From SVTX01 sp045638125 (lineage in GTDB: Bacteria; Bacillota; Clostridia; Oscillospirales; CAG-272), in assembly GCA_045638125.1 (NCBI GenBank), contig JAZUAS010000039.1, positions 1 through 19,742 on the forward strand: a stretch of 19,742 nucleotides of DNA, written 5' to 3'. Below the pieces are notes generated by a model. That model did not search any database and was not told where the DNA came from. It saw only the letters and a list, made by a program, of their open reading frames with translations. Shown in pieces: positions 6,637-14,300 of this stretch; position 1 is the first letter of the stretch, and the number at the start of each line of letters is the position of its first letter. The position numbers and the translations under genes are program-made.

Positions 6637-7515
6637 GTGGTACAGGACGTATACATAGATCTGCTTTTTTTGATCAATTTCAGTATGGATTATCTCTGCT
6701 TATACATTTGCGCCAAGGTTCTGCGAAAAAAGCAAAAGCTTTTGCGGATGATAATAGCCGCCGCCATAGGCGGTATATATTCTGTAATTTCGGTCTTCTT
6801 TGTTTTTTCTGCTCCTATAAACCTTATATGCGATGCCCTGTTCTGCCTCGTGATCAGCGCAATAGCCTTTGCAGAGCGGAAACGGCTCGTATCCTCGACC
6901 TTGATCTGCGGATTCCTCTTCGTGGGAATATCAATGATGACGGGCGGAGCTATGACTGCTATTTTTAATCTTCTAAATCGACTTGAGCTGCCCCTCGATT
7001 CAATCGACGGCGACGGAATTTCAACCTACCTATTCGCCATCATCGCCGCCGTAGCAGGAATAATATCTCTTAGAAGCGGAGAGCTGATTTCCCACAGATC
7101 GTCAATTAAGGAATGTGAGCTGATTCTCACCATTTCGGGGCGCTCGGTTAAAGTAAACGCACTGTCCGATAGCGGAAATCTTGTTAAAGACCCGATGTCG
7201 GGAAAATCTGTCGTTTTGATCGACCGAACGGCACTTGCTAAAGTAACCGACGTTTCGATCTTTGACAATTTTTTGCTTGGGAATATGCCGAGCTCCAGCT
7301 TATGTATAAAGGGTTTGCGTATAATTCCGATAAACACTGCAGGAGGCAGGTCTTCGCTCTGTGCCGCCATTCCCGACAAGCTTACCGCAAGCCTTGTAAC
7401 AAAAAAGAATAAAGCCGTTACAATAGAGCTTGACGCACTGATCGCTTTGTCCGACATCGGGCAAAGTGCCGAGGGTTGCCAAGCAATAATACCCTCAGAA
7501 ATATTGAAAGTTTAA
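6637..7515 (+). CDS. spoIIGA: SpoIIGA, membrane aspartic protease that processes pro-sigma-E
   Basis: Sporulation protease located in the septal membrane; when signalled from the forespore by SpoIIR it removes the pro-sequence of sigma-E. 292 residues if translation begins at the GTG at 6637, which follows AAGGAG at 7-base spacing and gives the typical MVQDVYIDLLFLINF start. In-frame ATG codons upstream lack a ribosome site and overlap the promoter. Residues 1-150 hold about five hydrophobic helices. The C-terminal cytosolic half contains the aspartic-protease signature LSDSGN (Asp178) followed by DPMSGKSVVLID. Length and order agree with B. subtilis SpoIIGA (309 residues). The gene for its substrate, sigE, starts 27 bases downstream. 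Confidence 0.93.
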   Translation: MVQDVYIDLLFLINFSMDYLCLYICAKVLRKKQKLLRMIIAAAIGGIYSVISVFFVFSAPINLICDALFCLVISAIAFAERKRLVSSTLICGFLFVGISMMTGGAMTAIFNLLNRLELPLDSIDGDGISTYLFAIIAAVAGIISLRSGELISHRSSIKECELILTISGRSVKVNALSDSGNLVKDPMSGKSVVLIDRTALAKVTDVSIFDNFLLGNMPSSSLCIKGLRIIPINTAGGRSSLCAAIPDKLTASLVTKKNKAVTIELDALIALSDIGQSAEGCQAIIPSEILKV

Positions 7516-7542
7516 TGCCCAAAATATAAGAAAGGAGTCGTT

Positions 7543-8268
7543 ATGCCAACAAAAATTCAAGTGTTCGTGTTTAAATTAAAGCAAAAGATCGCAAAAATCT
7601 TCTCAAAAAGTTCAAAAAACAAGGGGGTATTTTACATAAACGGCCCCGATCTGCTCCCACCGCCTCTTACGAGAGAGGAAGAAGCAGAGGTCATATCCCG
7701 CCTCTCCTACGACGAAGATGCAAGACAATTACTTATTGAGCGCAACCTCAGATTAGTGGTCTACATAGCAAAAAGATTCGAAAACACGGGAATTAACATT
7801 GAGGATCTAATAAGTATCGGCACGGGCGGACTTATTAAGGCGGTCAACACATTTTGCGCCGACAAAAATATTAAGCTCGCAACATATGCTTCGCGTTGCA
7901 TCGAAAACGAGATATTAATGTATATCAGAAAGAACTCGGGGCGATATGGTGAGATCTCGATCGACGAGCCTCTGAACGTGGATTGGGACGGCAACGAGCT
8001 CTTACTTTCCGACATACTCAGCACCGACGAGGACTCGGCGGCAGACGATATTATGCGTCGCGAGGAAATCGCCACGATCCGCAGGGCGGTAAACGCGCTC
8101 GAACCACGCGATCGCCGGATAGTAATACTTCGTTACGGTCTTGACGGGCACCCCGAAATGACGCAAAAAGACGTCGCTGATCATCTTGGCATTTCTCAGT
8201 CCTATATCTCACGTCTCGAAAAGAAAATAATCTCAAAGCTCCACTCCGATCTTTGCGGAAAGCTTTAA
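7543..8268 (+). CDS. sigE: RNA polymerase sigma-E factor (early mother-cell sporulation sigma factor, precursor)
   Basis: 241 residues (B. subtilis 239). It is made inactive with an N-terminal pro-sequence, here roughly residues 1-28 and amphipathic (KIQVFVFKLKQKIAKIF), followed by GVFYINGPDLLPPPL, the conserved region at the SpoIIGA cleavage site. Region 2 (about 61-131) includes RNLRLVVYIAKRFENTG, EDLISIGTGGLIKAV and the -10 recognition helix KLATYASRCIENEILMYIRK. Region 4 (about 178-236) ends in a helix-turn-helix, TQKDVADHLGISQSYISRLE. The ATG follows AAAGGAG. The pair spoIIGA-sigE is as in other spore formers, but sigG, which usually comes next, is absent; a strongly promoted membrane protein gene takes its place. 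Confidence 0.96.
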   Translation: MPTKIQVFVFKLKQKIAKIFSKSSKNKGVFYINGPDLLPPPLTREEEAEVISRLSYDEDARQLLIERNLRLVVYIAKRFENTGINIEDLISIGTGGLIKAVNTFCADKNIKLATYASRCIENEILMYIRKNSGRYGEISIDEPLNVDWDGNELLLSDILSTDEDSAADDIMRREEIATIRRAVNALEPRDRRIVILRYGLDGHPEMTQKDVADHLGISQSYISRLEKKIISKLHSDLCGKL

Positions 8269-8273
8269 AAATA

Positions 8274-8310
8274 GCATTTGGATAAGAAAATCCTCTCTTT
8301 GTCCAAATGC
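8274..8310 (+). terminator. Hairpin after sigE, weak terminator candidate
   Basis: A 9-bp stem GCATTTGGA / TCCAAATGC (8274-8282 with 8302-8310), possibly extended by AAGA/TCTT inside, begins 6 bases after the sigE stop. No T-run follows, so it is not a canonical intrinsic terminator. It could stabilise the 3' end of the sigE message. Confidence 0.4.
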
Positions 8311-8370
8311 ATATCTTTCGTATTTATCAATCACAAACTTATATTCTTCTCAAATTCAACCATTTTTCTC

Positions 8371-8399
8371 TTGACAATTCTCTATTCGGAATTTATAAT
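8371..8399 (+). promoter_or_regulatory. Perfect-consensus sigma-A promoter
   Basis: TTGACA (8371-8376), 17-base spacer, TATAAT (8394-8399): exact consensus hexamers at optimal spacing, 27 bases upstream of the ATG at 8427. Transcription of the following gene should be strong and independent of sigE. Confidence 0.92.
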
Positions 8400-8426
8400 A
8401 TACGTATACCGTATTTTGGAGGAAAA

Positions 8427-9161
8427 ATGAAAGATTCACAGCACGACTCAAGCACAACGTATTTTATAGATTATTTTCACAGGAACTACACACAAGCTAT
8501 TATAGGCGCGATCCTTCTCGTAATCGGATTTTTTTGTGTGTGGATCGGCTTCAGTTTTTATTTTCCCGTTTATATTGCAGGAATGATAATTACTCCCACT
8601 GCTCTGATCATTTTTATTGCCGGAACCTTCAAACGAATTCCTGACGAGCGTGTTGAGAGATCAATGGAATTTAAACTGGCGGGGCAAAATATTGAAATAG
8701 ACACCGATAAGAGTTATTATTTAAAGCTGATTGACGACAAAAAGGAGATTGTGATAGAGGGTTACAGATATCACGAAAACGTGATGATAAAGCGACTTGT
8801 CAGCGCAGAACTCCGCACAAGTGAATTTTCACGATCTAAAATTCGAATTTTGAAGGACCGAATATATATTCTTAATCGAGAAATATCTCTTATCAGTGAT
8901 CACGTTGTCGACAACGTTTACGAGCCAACCTTCGACAAGATCTTAAACATTGAGATCGTCCGAGATCGAATGGAAATTACTTTCGATAACAGAACCTATA
9001 TTGCAAAGCCTTGTCTTCTGGTTATAACTTGTACCGATTCTGTGATCTCCCTCCCCTGTCTTGATGCCATCACCACAGACGATATACCGAAAAAGATCTT
9101 AAAGCAGAGGGCAGAATATCTGGGTATCCCATTCCTCTCCGATAGTACAAATCAAATTTAA
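8427..9161 (+). CDS. Hypothetical protein with two N-terminal membrane helices and a soluble C-terminal domain
   Basis: I do not recognise this gene. 244 residues, starting at the ATG at 8427 just after GGAGG; an open frame runs further upstream but across the promoter. A short hydrophilic N-terminus leads into two adjacent hydrophobic helices (about 23-43 and 47-67) separated by a tight FYFP turn, a hairpin insertion that leaves both ends on the same, probably cytosolic, side. The remaining ~175 residues are charged and strand-rich (KSYYLKLIDDKKEIVIEGY, RMEITFDNRTYIAKP), which could be a PH-like or bPH2-type beta domain; that is a guess. It sits where sigG is found in many spore formers, but has its own consensus promoter and ends at a terminator, so it is a separate unit. 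Confidence 0.8.
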   Translation: MKDSQHDSSTTYFIDYFHRNYTQAIIGAILLVIGFFCVWIGFSFYFPVYIAGMIITPTALIIFIAGTFKRIPDERVERSMEFKLAGQNIEIDTDKSYYLKLIDDKKEIVIEGYRYHENVMIKRLVSAELRTSEFSRSKIRILKDRIYILNREISLISDHVVDNVYEPTFDKILNIEIVRDRMEITFDNRTYIAKPCLLVITCTDSVISLPCLDAITTDDIPKKILKQRAEYLGIPFLSDSTNQI

Positions 9162-9162
9162 T

Positions 9163-9195
9163 AAAAAAGGAACTCCCGAGGGAGTTCCTTTTTTT
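9163..9195. terminator. Bidirectional terminator between convergent genes
   Basis: Stem GGAACTCC / GGAGTTCC (9169-9176 with 9181-9188), four-base loop, six A before it and seven T after it (9189-9195). It ends both the membrane protein gene on + and the long ABC/DUF5696 operon on -, whose last stop codon is 15 bases away. Confidence 0.94.
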
Positions 9196-9209
9196 ATTTC
9201 CCGATCAAA

Positions 9210-10331
9210 TTACTCTGCAGTAAGACCGGAACGCTCAATACCTTCAACAAGGTATCTCTGCATGAAGGAATACAGTATTACCAAGGGCAGAATTATCATC
9301 ATACCCAGGGTGTTACGTATTGCCGTTGTGTAAAGCGATGCGTCGGTTTTAAGTTCAGACACTCTCATACCGGTAATAACATTCTCGAACACCTCTGCTC
9401 TCAACAGAGCCGACAGTGTCGTAGGTGCTTTTCTCAAGTTAGAGAAGAACAGCTCAATGTAGAAGCTATCTGTCCACTGCCAGCAGAATGCAAACAGGAA
9501 CACTGTTATCATCATAGGCACTGACATAGGAATAATGATCTGTATGAAGGTTCTGAAGTCGCCCGAGCCGTCGATATACGCAGACTCCTCAAGCGAATCG
9601 GGGATTCCGCGGAAGAACTGTCTGAGCATGAAAATGTAAAGACCGTTCTTAAACGCAAGACCCGTAACAGAAAGGATGATCATAGGCCATATAGTATCTA
9701 TAAGCTTAATTCCACCGGGGCTGTTAAGTATATTAATTTGCGCCAAAATGTTATTTATGCCGTCAAATCCGGGAATATCTATCGACGCTCCGCCACTGAG
9801 GAAGGAGATTATGCCAAATATGTCAAAGTATGTGAACTTAAGCGACATAGAGGACATCAACGTCTTGTGAGGCACGATCATGGTAAGCATGACCAGCATA
9901 AAGATTATTCCGTTACCCTTAAACTTATACTTAGCAACACCGTACGCGATAAGACAGCAGGTAAAGGTCTGAAGCAGCGCGCACGCCAGAGATAGCAGGA
10001 GCGTATTTGTAAACGCTTCCATGTAGTTCAGCTCTGTCCATATTGCCTTGTAAATATCGACCGACCAGTTCTTAGGAATAAGTCTTACGGTTACGTCTCT
10101 GAAATCCTCGGGAGCCATAAAGGATCCTGCGATCTTTGTAAAGAAAGGATAGAGCACGACGTAAGCAATTCCCAAAAGGAATATAAATCTAAATACCTTT
10201 ACACCAATGTTTTGGAAGAAATATAAGTTAAGGAATTTAGCCTTAAGTCTTTCCTTCAGAGGAGAACGGTCAAAATCCGCTTTGATCTTATTTTTGGTAT
10301 TTTTCTTGATTTTAGCAGTAGAATTATCCAT
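9210..10331 (-). CDS. Carbohydrate ABC transporter permease, MalG-like, with extra loop
   Basis: Inner-membrane subunit of a CUT1 (carbohydrate uptake) ABC transporter; pairs with the permease encoded just upstream. 373 residues, against about 280-300 for a usual MalG-type subunit. The excess is a basic cytosolic N-terminus (1-45) and an inserted segment of about 35 residues (176-212, rich in Gly, Asn and Ile) between central membrane helices. The EAA loop that contacts the ATPase is present at about 248-272 (EESAYIDGSGDFRTFIQI, then IP). About six hydrophobic helices are visible. The start follows AGGAGGAG. Last gene of the operon, 15 bases after the upstream permease. No ATPase gene is nearby. 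Confidence 0.93.
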   Translation of the reverse strand: MDNSTAKIKKNTKNKIKADFDRSPLKERLKAKFLNLYFFQNIGVKVFRFIFLLGIAYVVLYPFFTKIAGSFMAPEDFRDVTVRLIPKNWSVDIYKAIWTELNYMEAFTNTLLLSLACALLQTFTCCLIAYGVAKYKFKGNGIIFMLVMLTMIVPHKTLMSSMSLKFTYFDIFGIISFLSGGASIDIPGFDGINNILAQINILNSPGGIKLIDTIWPMIILSVTGLAFKNGLYIFMLRQFFRGIPDSLEESAYIDGSGDFRTFIQIIIPMSVPMMITVFLFAFCWQWTDSFYIELFFSNLRKAPTTLSALLRAEVFENVITGMRVSELKTDASLYTTAIRNTLGMMIILPLVILYSFMQRYLVEGIERSGLTAE

Positions 10332-10346
10332 TTTTCTCCTCCTTTC

Positions 10347-11312
10347 TTAGTCTTTTCTCTGATAGAAGACGAACATTGACATAATACCCGCAACCGCTGC
10401 AAGTATTGCCACAACTATCAAGAAGTACATCCAAGACATTGCTGCGCCTTCAACCTTACTTTCAACCGAGGCGTTGTAGATATAAGACATAACGCTGTTA
10501 GACTCGGTTGTAAAGGCATCGATGATAGTGTAAACGGCGTTTACAAGGATCATGGGCGAGATCATCGGGAAGGTTATCTTCCAGAAGGTCTCCCAGCCGG
10601 TTGCGCCGTCGATCTTACACGCCTCGTAGATCGCAGGTGAAATAGACTGCAGACCTGAAAGGAATATAAGCATCTGAACGCCCGAGCGGTTAACGATCGA
10701 GTAAATATCGTTAATGATATCAACGACGTAAGTAACAAGCTCCTGGCCAACCTTCATGTTAGCAAACAGAGCTTCAATGTCAAGCGCGGATACGATTCCC
10801 TCGGAAGTGCTTCCGCCGGAGCCATCGTCGATACCTGCGTCGCCCATGCTCGAGCCGAGAATGTTACTCAACTCGATGCTCTCCATGATGCCCGTTGAAA
10901 GTACAACGGGCAGGAAGAAGATTGCACGGAACGCAGCGCGTCCTGCCATCTTCTGGTTCAGAAGAACCGCCATGAAGAGTGAGAACAGGAGTATTGCGGG
11001 AACCTGGAATACAAGTTCACCGAGACCTGTTAAAAGTACTTGTGTAAAATTGGCATCTGTTGTCAAAGCTTCCTGGAAGTTTTTAAGTCCTACGAAAGTC
11101 AAAGCGTAGCCCTCGGGAAGAATAGTCAACTCGTTAAATGCCAACCAGATAGAGTCGGTTATGATCGGCAGGTAAACGCAAACAAAACCTATCAGGAAGG
11201 GTAATACAAACAGCCAGCCTGCTCGCGCCTTTCTCTTATCAAGAGACGCGATCTTTCTTTTCTTGGGAGCTTTAGTAGCTTCAAGTTTTATTTCGTTCTT
11301 CATTTCGCTCAT
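10347..11312 (-). CDS. Sugar ABC transporter permease, MalF-like, with extra loop
   Basis: CUT1-type permease, 321 residues, with a Lys/Arg-rich cytosolic N-terminus, a first membrane helix at about 33-55 and an EAA loop at 229-252 (YEACKIDGATGWETFWKI, then FP). The partner subunit is encoded 15 bases downstream. An unusual acidic Gly/Ser/Asp-rich insertion (about 152-195, containing GDAGIDDGSGGSTSEG) falls between transmembrane segments and is probably on the outer face. It might contact a binding protein or the large secreted protein encoded just upstream; that is inference. The ATG is preceded by a GGAGG-like site and starts 17 bases after the DUF5696-like gene. Confidence 0.93.
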   Translation of the reverse strand: MSEMKNEIKLEATKAPKKRKIASLDKRKARAGWLFVLPFLIGFVCVYLPIITDSIWLAFNELTILPEGYALTFVGLKNFQEALTTDANFTQVLLTGLGELVFQVPAILLFSLFMAVLLNQKMAGRAAFRAIFFLPVVLSTGIMESIELSNILGSSMGDAGIDDGSGGSTSEGIVSALDIEALFANMKVGQELVTYVVDIINDIYSIVNRSGVQMLIFLSGLQSISPAIYEACKIDGATGWETFWKITFPMISPMILVNAVYTIIDAFTTESNSVMSYIYNASVESKVEGAAMSWMYFLIVVAILAAVAGIMSMFVFYQRKD

Positions 11313-11329
11313 TATATTATCCTCCTTCC

Positions 11330-14300
11330 TTATTTTTTGTTACCAACCATGATCGCTACGAACTCGTATGCGGGAATGGTATATTCGATACCGTCGTATA
11401 CGATATTAACGGTATAGTTGTTGTAGTTAAGAATAACCGTCTTATAAGGATTATTATTGTCATCTCCGTATGTTACCGCAACGATATTCTCGGTATCATA
11501 TCTGGAAGACGTATCCTTTTCTTCCTCAGGCTCTTCCTTAGGTGCATTATCACGGTCGATTCTTCTCTGAACGTCCTCGCTGAAGGTCGAGTCAAATTCA
11601 GAACACTTAGCAACCATATCAAATGCCAGCTGCTTTGTCTCCTCGGTAGCGGCAACGGTGAGGTTCATGTACTCGGTAAGAGACTTGGTGTAAGTGTAAC
11701 GGCTATATGTACCGTCAGCATTTACCGAGTAGTAAACGTCCATATCTGCATCATAGAAGATCTCGGTTCCATCTGCAAGATCAGCTACCTTTTCGCCGCT
11801 GTAAACAGTTGCCGACTTAGGAACATACTTGTCATAATACTCATCTTTTACATAGTAAGTATATCCACCCTCAAGAGTTGCGGTAAAGTAGAGGTTCTGT
11901 CCTTTAATCTGATGCAGATCAAGATCGTCGATCTTAACTTTAAGTTTATCGGAGTTAGGAAGAATGTAAACTCCAACCTCTCCGTTAGTACCGATAGTGA
12001 AGTAGGAATATCCACTCTCTTCTGTTCCGTAGAAGTAGTAATCCTTACCGTCAGTACCTCTTGCAGATCTGACCTTATGACCGTTTATGGTTATATCAGT
12101 CTCTCTGCCCTCAACTATAAGCTCGTATCTATCAAGCTCTACACAATCAGCAACGTAGATAGCGCGGTCGATTGCCTGCTTAACGATACCGGATTTGAGT
12201 GCGATCTCGTCGTAATTTACAATGTCACGAACGGTCTTCTCACTACCCTCGGCATACTTGATCTCCACGCCCTCGCTCTTTGCGAGAACCTCGATCGCAG
12301 CAATCGCAAGAGCCAAGTGGGTCTTGGTGCTTTCGTAGTAGTTTACGATGGTTCTGTAATCAGCACTCTGGAGTGTTGCAACGCTCTGAACTGCAAGGAG
12401 TCTTACGCTGTTTGCCATGTCGCATGCCATGGTGTACTGCTCTTTCTTAGCCGCGTCATCGCTGACGTCGTAGCCAAGCTCCTTGAGAGCGGAAGCCTTA
12501 GCCCATGCCTCAACGTAGTTGTCTACGTAGCCGGCATTCTTCATCTTGGAATAGGTCTTGACCTCTTCGTCAAGCGCCTTTGCAATCTTGTCATTTTCAA
12601 CGTAGCTTGCATACCATCCAAGGATCATATCGTCTGCCGCGTCATTCTTAACAAGATTCTTATACAAGGAGTAGAAAGAGGTTGTTTCGGAGCTTGCTGC
12701 CTGTGCAGCTACGTAACTATCAAAATCGATGTTATACTTGGAGCTGATAGCCTGCTGCTTACCGTCCTTTGCAGATTCTGCCTTGAAATAGAGCTTTGCA
12801 AGCTCATAAAGCTCTGCATCGTTGATGACAGCAAGATATGTTTGAATATTTGCTTCAAGCTCGTCTATTTTTGCCTGTGCAGCAGCCTTAGCATCATCTG
12901 TTGTTGCGGATTCAAGCGCTGCATAAGCAGATTTAAGCGAGTTCTTGGCATTGTAATAAAGCTGGTGATTATAAACGATAGTAGACTTACCGTAGTCAAG
13001 CTTAATCTCGTCTGTCAAGCCATTCTTTTCGTAATATGCCTTAACCGCCGCCTCAAGCTCTGCAGTGTACTGAGCAATAACACCATCCATATAATCGTGC
13101 ATCTTTTCGTATTCAGATACAGGACGGTTGAATACGGTAACCGCATTCTTTATGCCCTCTGCCTTGGTAATAGCATCCTGATCGCCGGACTCAACTGCTC
13201 TGTAGTAAATGATATACGCTTCTTTTACTCTGTCGAAGTAATCTCTGTCAAATCCAACGGCACTGTTAATAGCCTTATTCTGGTTGATGTAAGCCGCCAA
13301 AACAGCTGCTACTGCCTCTGCCGCGTGAGCTTCAGCCAGCTTTCCGTTCTTTCTTGCGTTGCTTGCTTCAAGCTTGGTTTCAAGCCAGAGTATCTCCGCA
13401 GCATTGTCCTCATTATTAATATCATTAAGGAGCTCGTTGTAAATGTCAGCCTCAAGCTCATCGGAGTCAGGAATACGAACACCACCCTCAAGGAACTCAT
13501 GACCTATAATGTACTTATCCTGTACGTCACCTAAAACGCCATTCAAAGTGCTGTATACTCCTGAAATATCATCCTTCCAAATGTCGTATCTGATGGAATA
13601 ATACTGGCTGAGGTCGAAGTAATCCTTCAGCGCGTTGGTATTATCCATGGAAAGGATAAAGTAAGGAGATGCGCCATTCTCAATAGCCTTGAGAATTGCA
13701 TACTGCATATCACCCTCCATGTTAAGGGGCTCGCCTGCAAAGCTCACTGAGCCGTGGAGAACTACACCTATAAAGGGTACTGCATTTGCCGAGAAGATGT
13801 AACGGGAGGAGTCAAGCGATACGTTGAGCATGTGATCTGCATACTTCCAAACGTAAGCGTTACCGCCATCGGTCATTACCTCAGCATAATTAGCATCGAA
13901 GTGCTCAAACGCCTCGATAGTAAACTGCTTGGAGTCCTCACGGTTGTAGGGATCATCCTCATCAAAGTCGGAGTTAAGCCACTGACCGAGAGTAGAAACC
14001 GAAATTCCTACTACGTTGTCGTACTTTTTAGCGTAATTCTTCTCTATTCTGTTGTAAAGAATATCGAAATATGCAGGAGAGATAATGATTTCATAATAGT
14101 TCATGTACTTCTGCTGAGTAGTACTGTACTCTCTTCTCGTAGCATATCTGTCATCGATAGTCTTTGCTGCATGGTCGAACTGGCTATATCCGTCGAACCA
14201 ACCGTCATTGAGCTGGTATACAATGTCGAAATCGGGGAATATTCCCAGATTGCTTCCGTCCTCGGAATTGATATCCGCAGCCTTATCGAGAAGCTCCTGG

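Noticed and set aside
11912..13534. 540-codon open frame on + inside the DUF5696-like gene
   Set aside because: An antisense shadow of codon bias; low-complexity Cys/Leu/Val-rich product, no ribosome site, and the minus strand has an uninterrupted 1708-codon gene with signal peptide.
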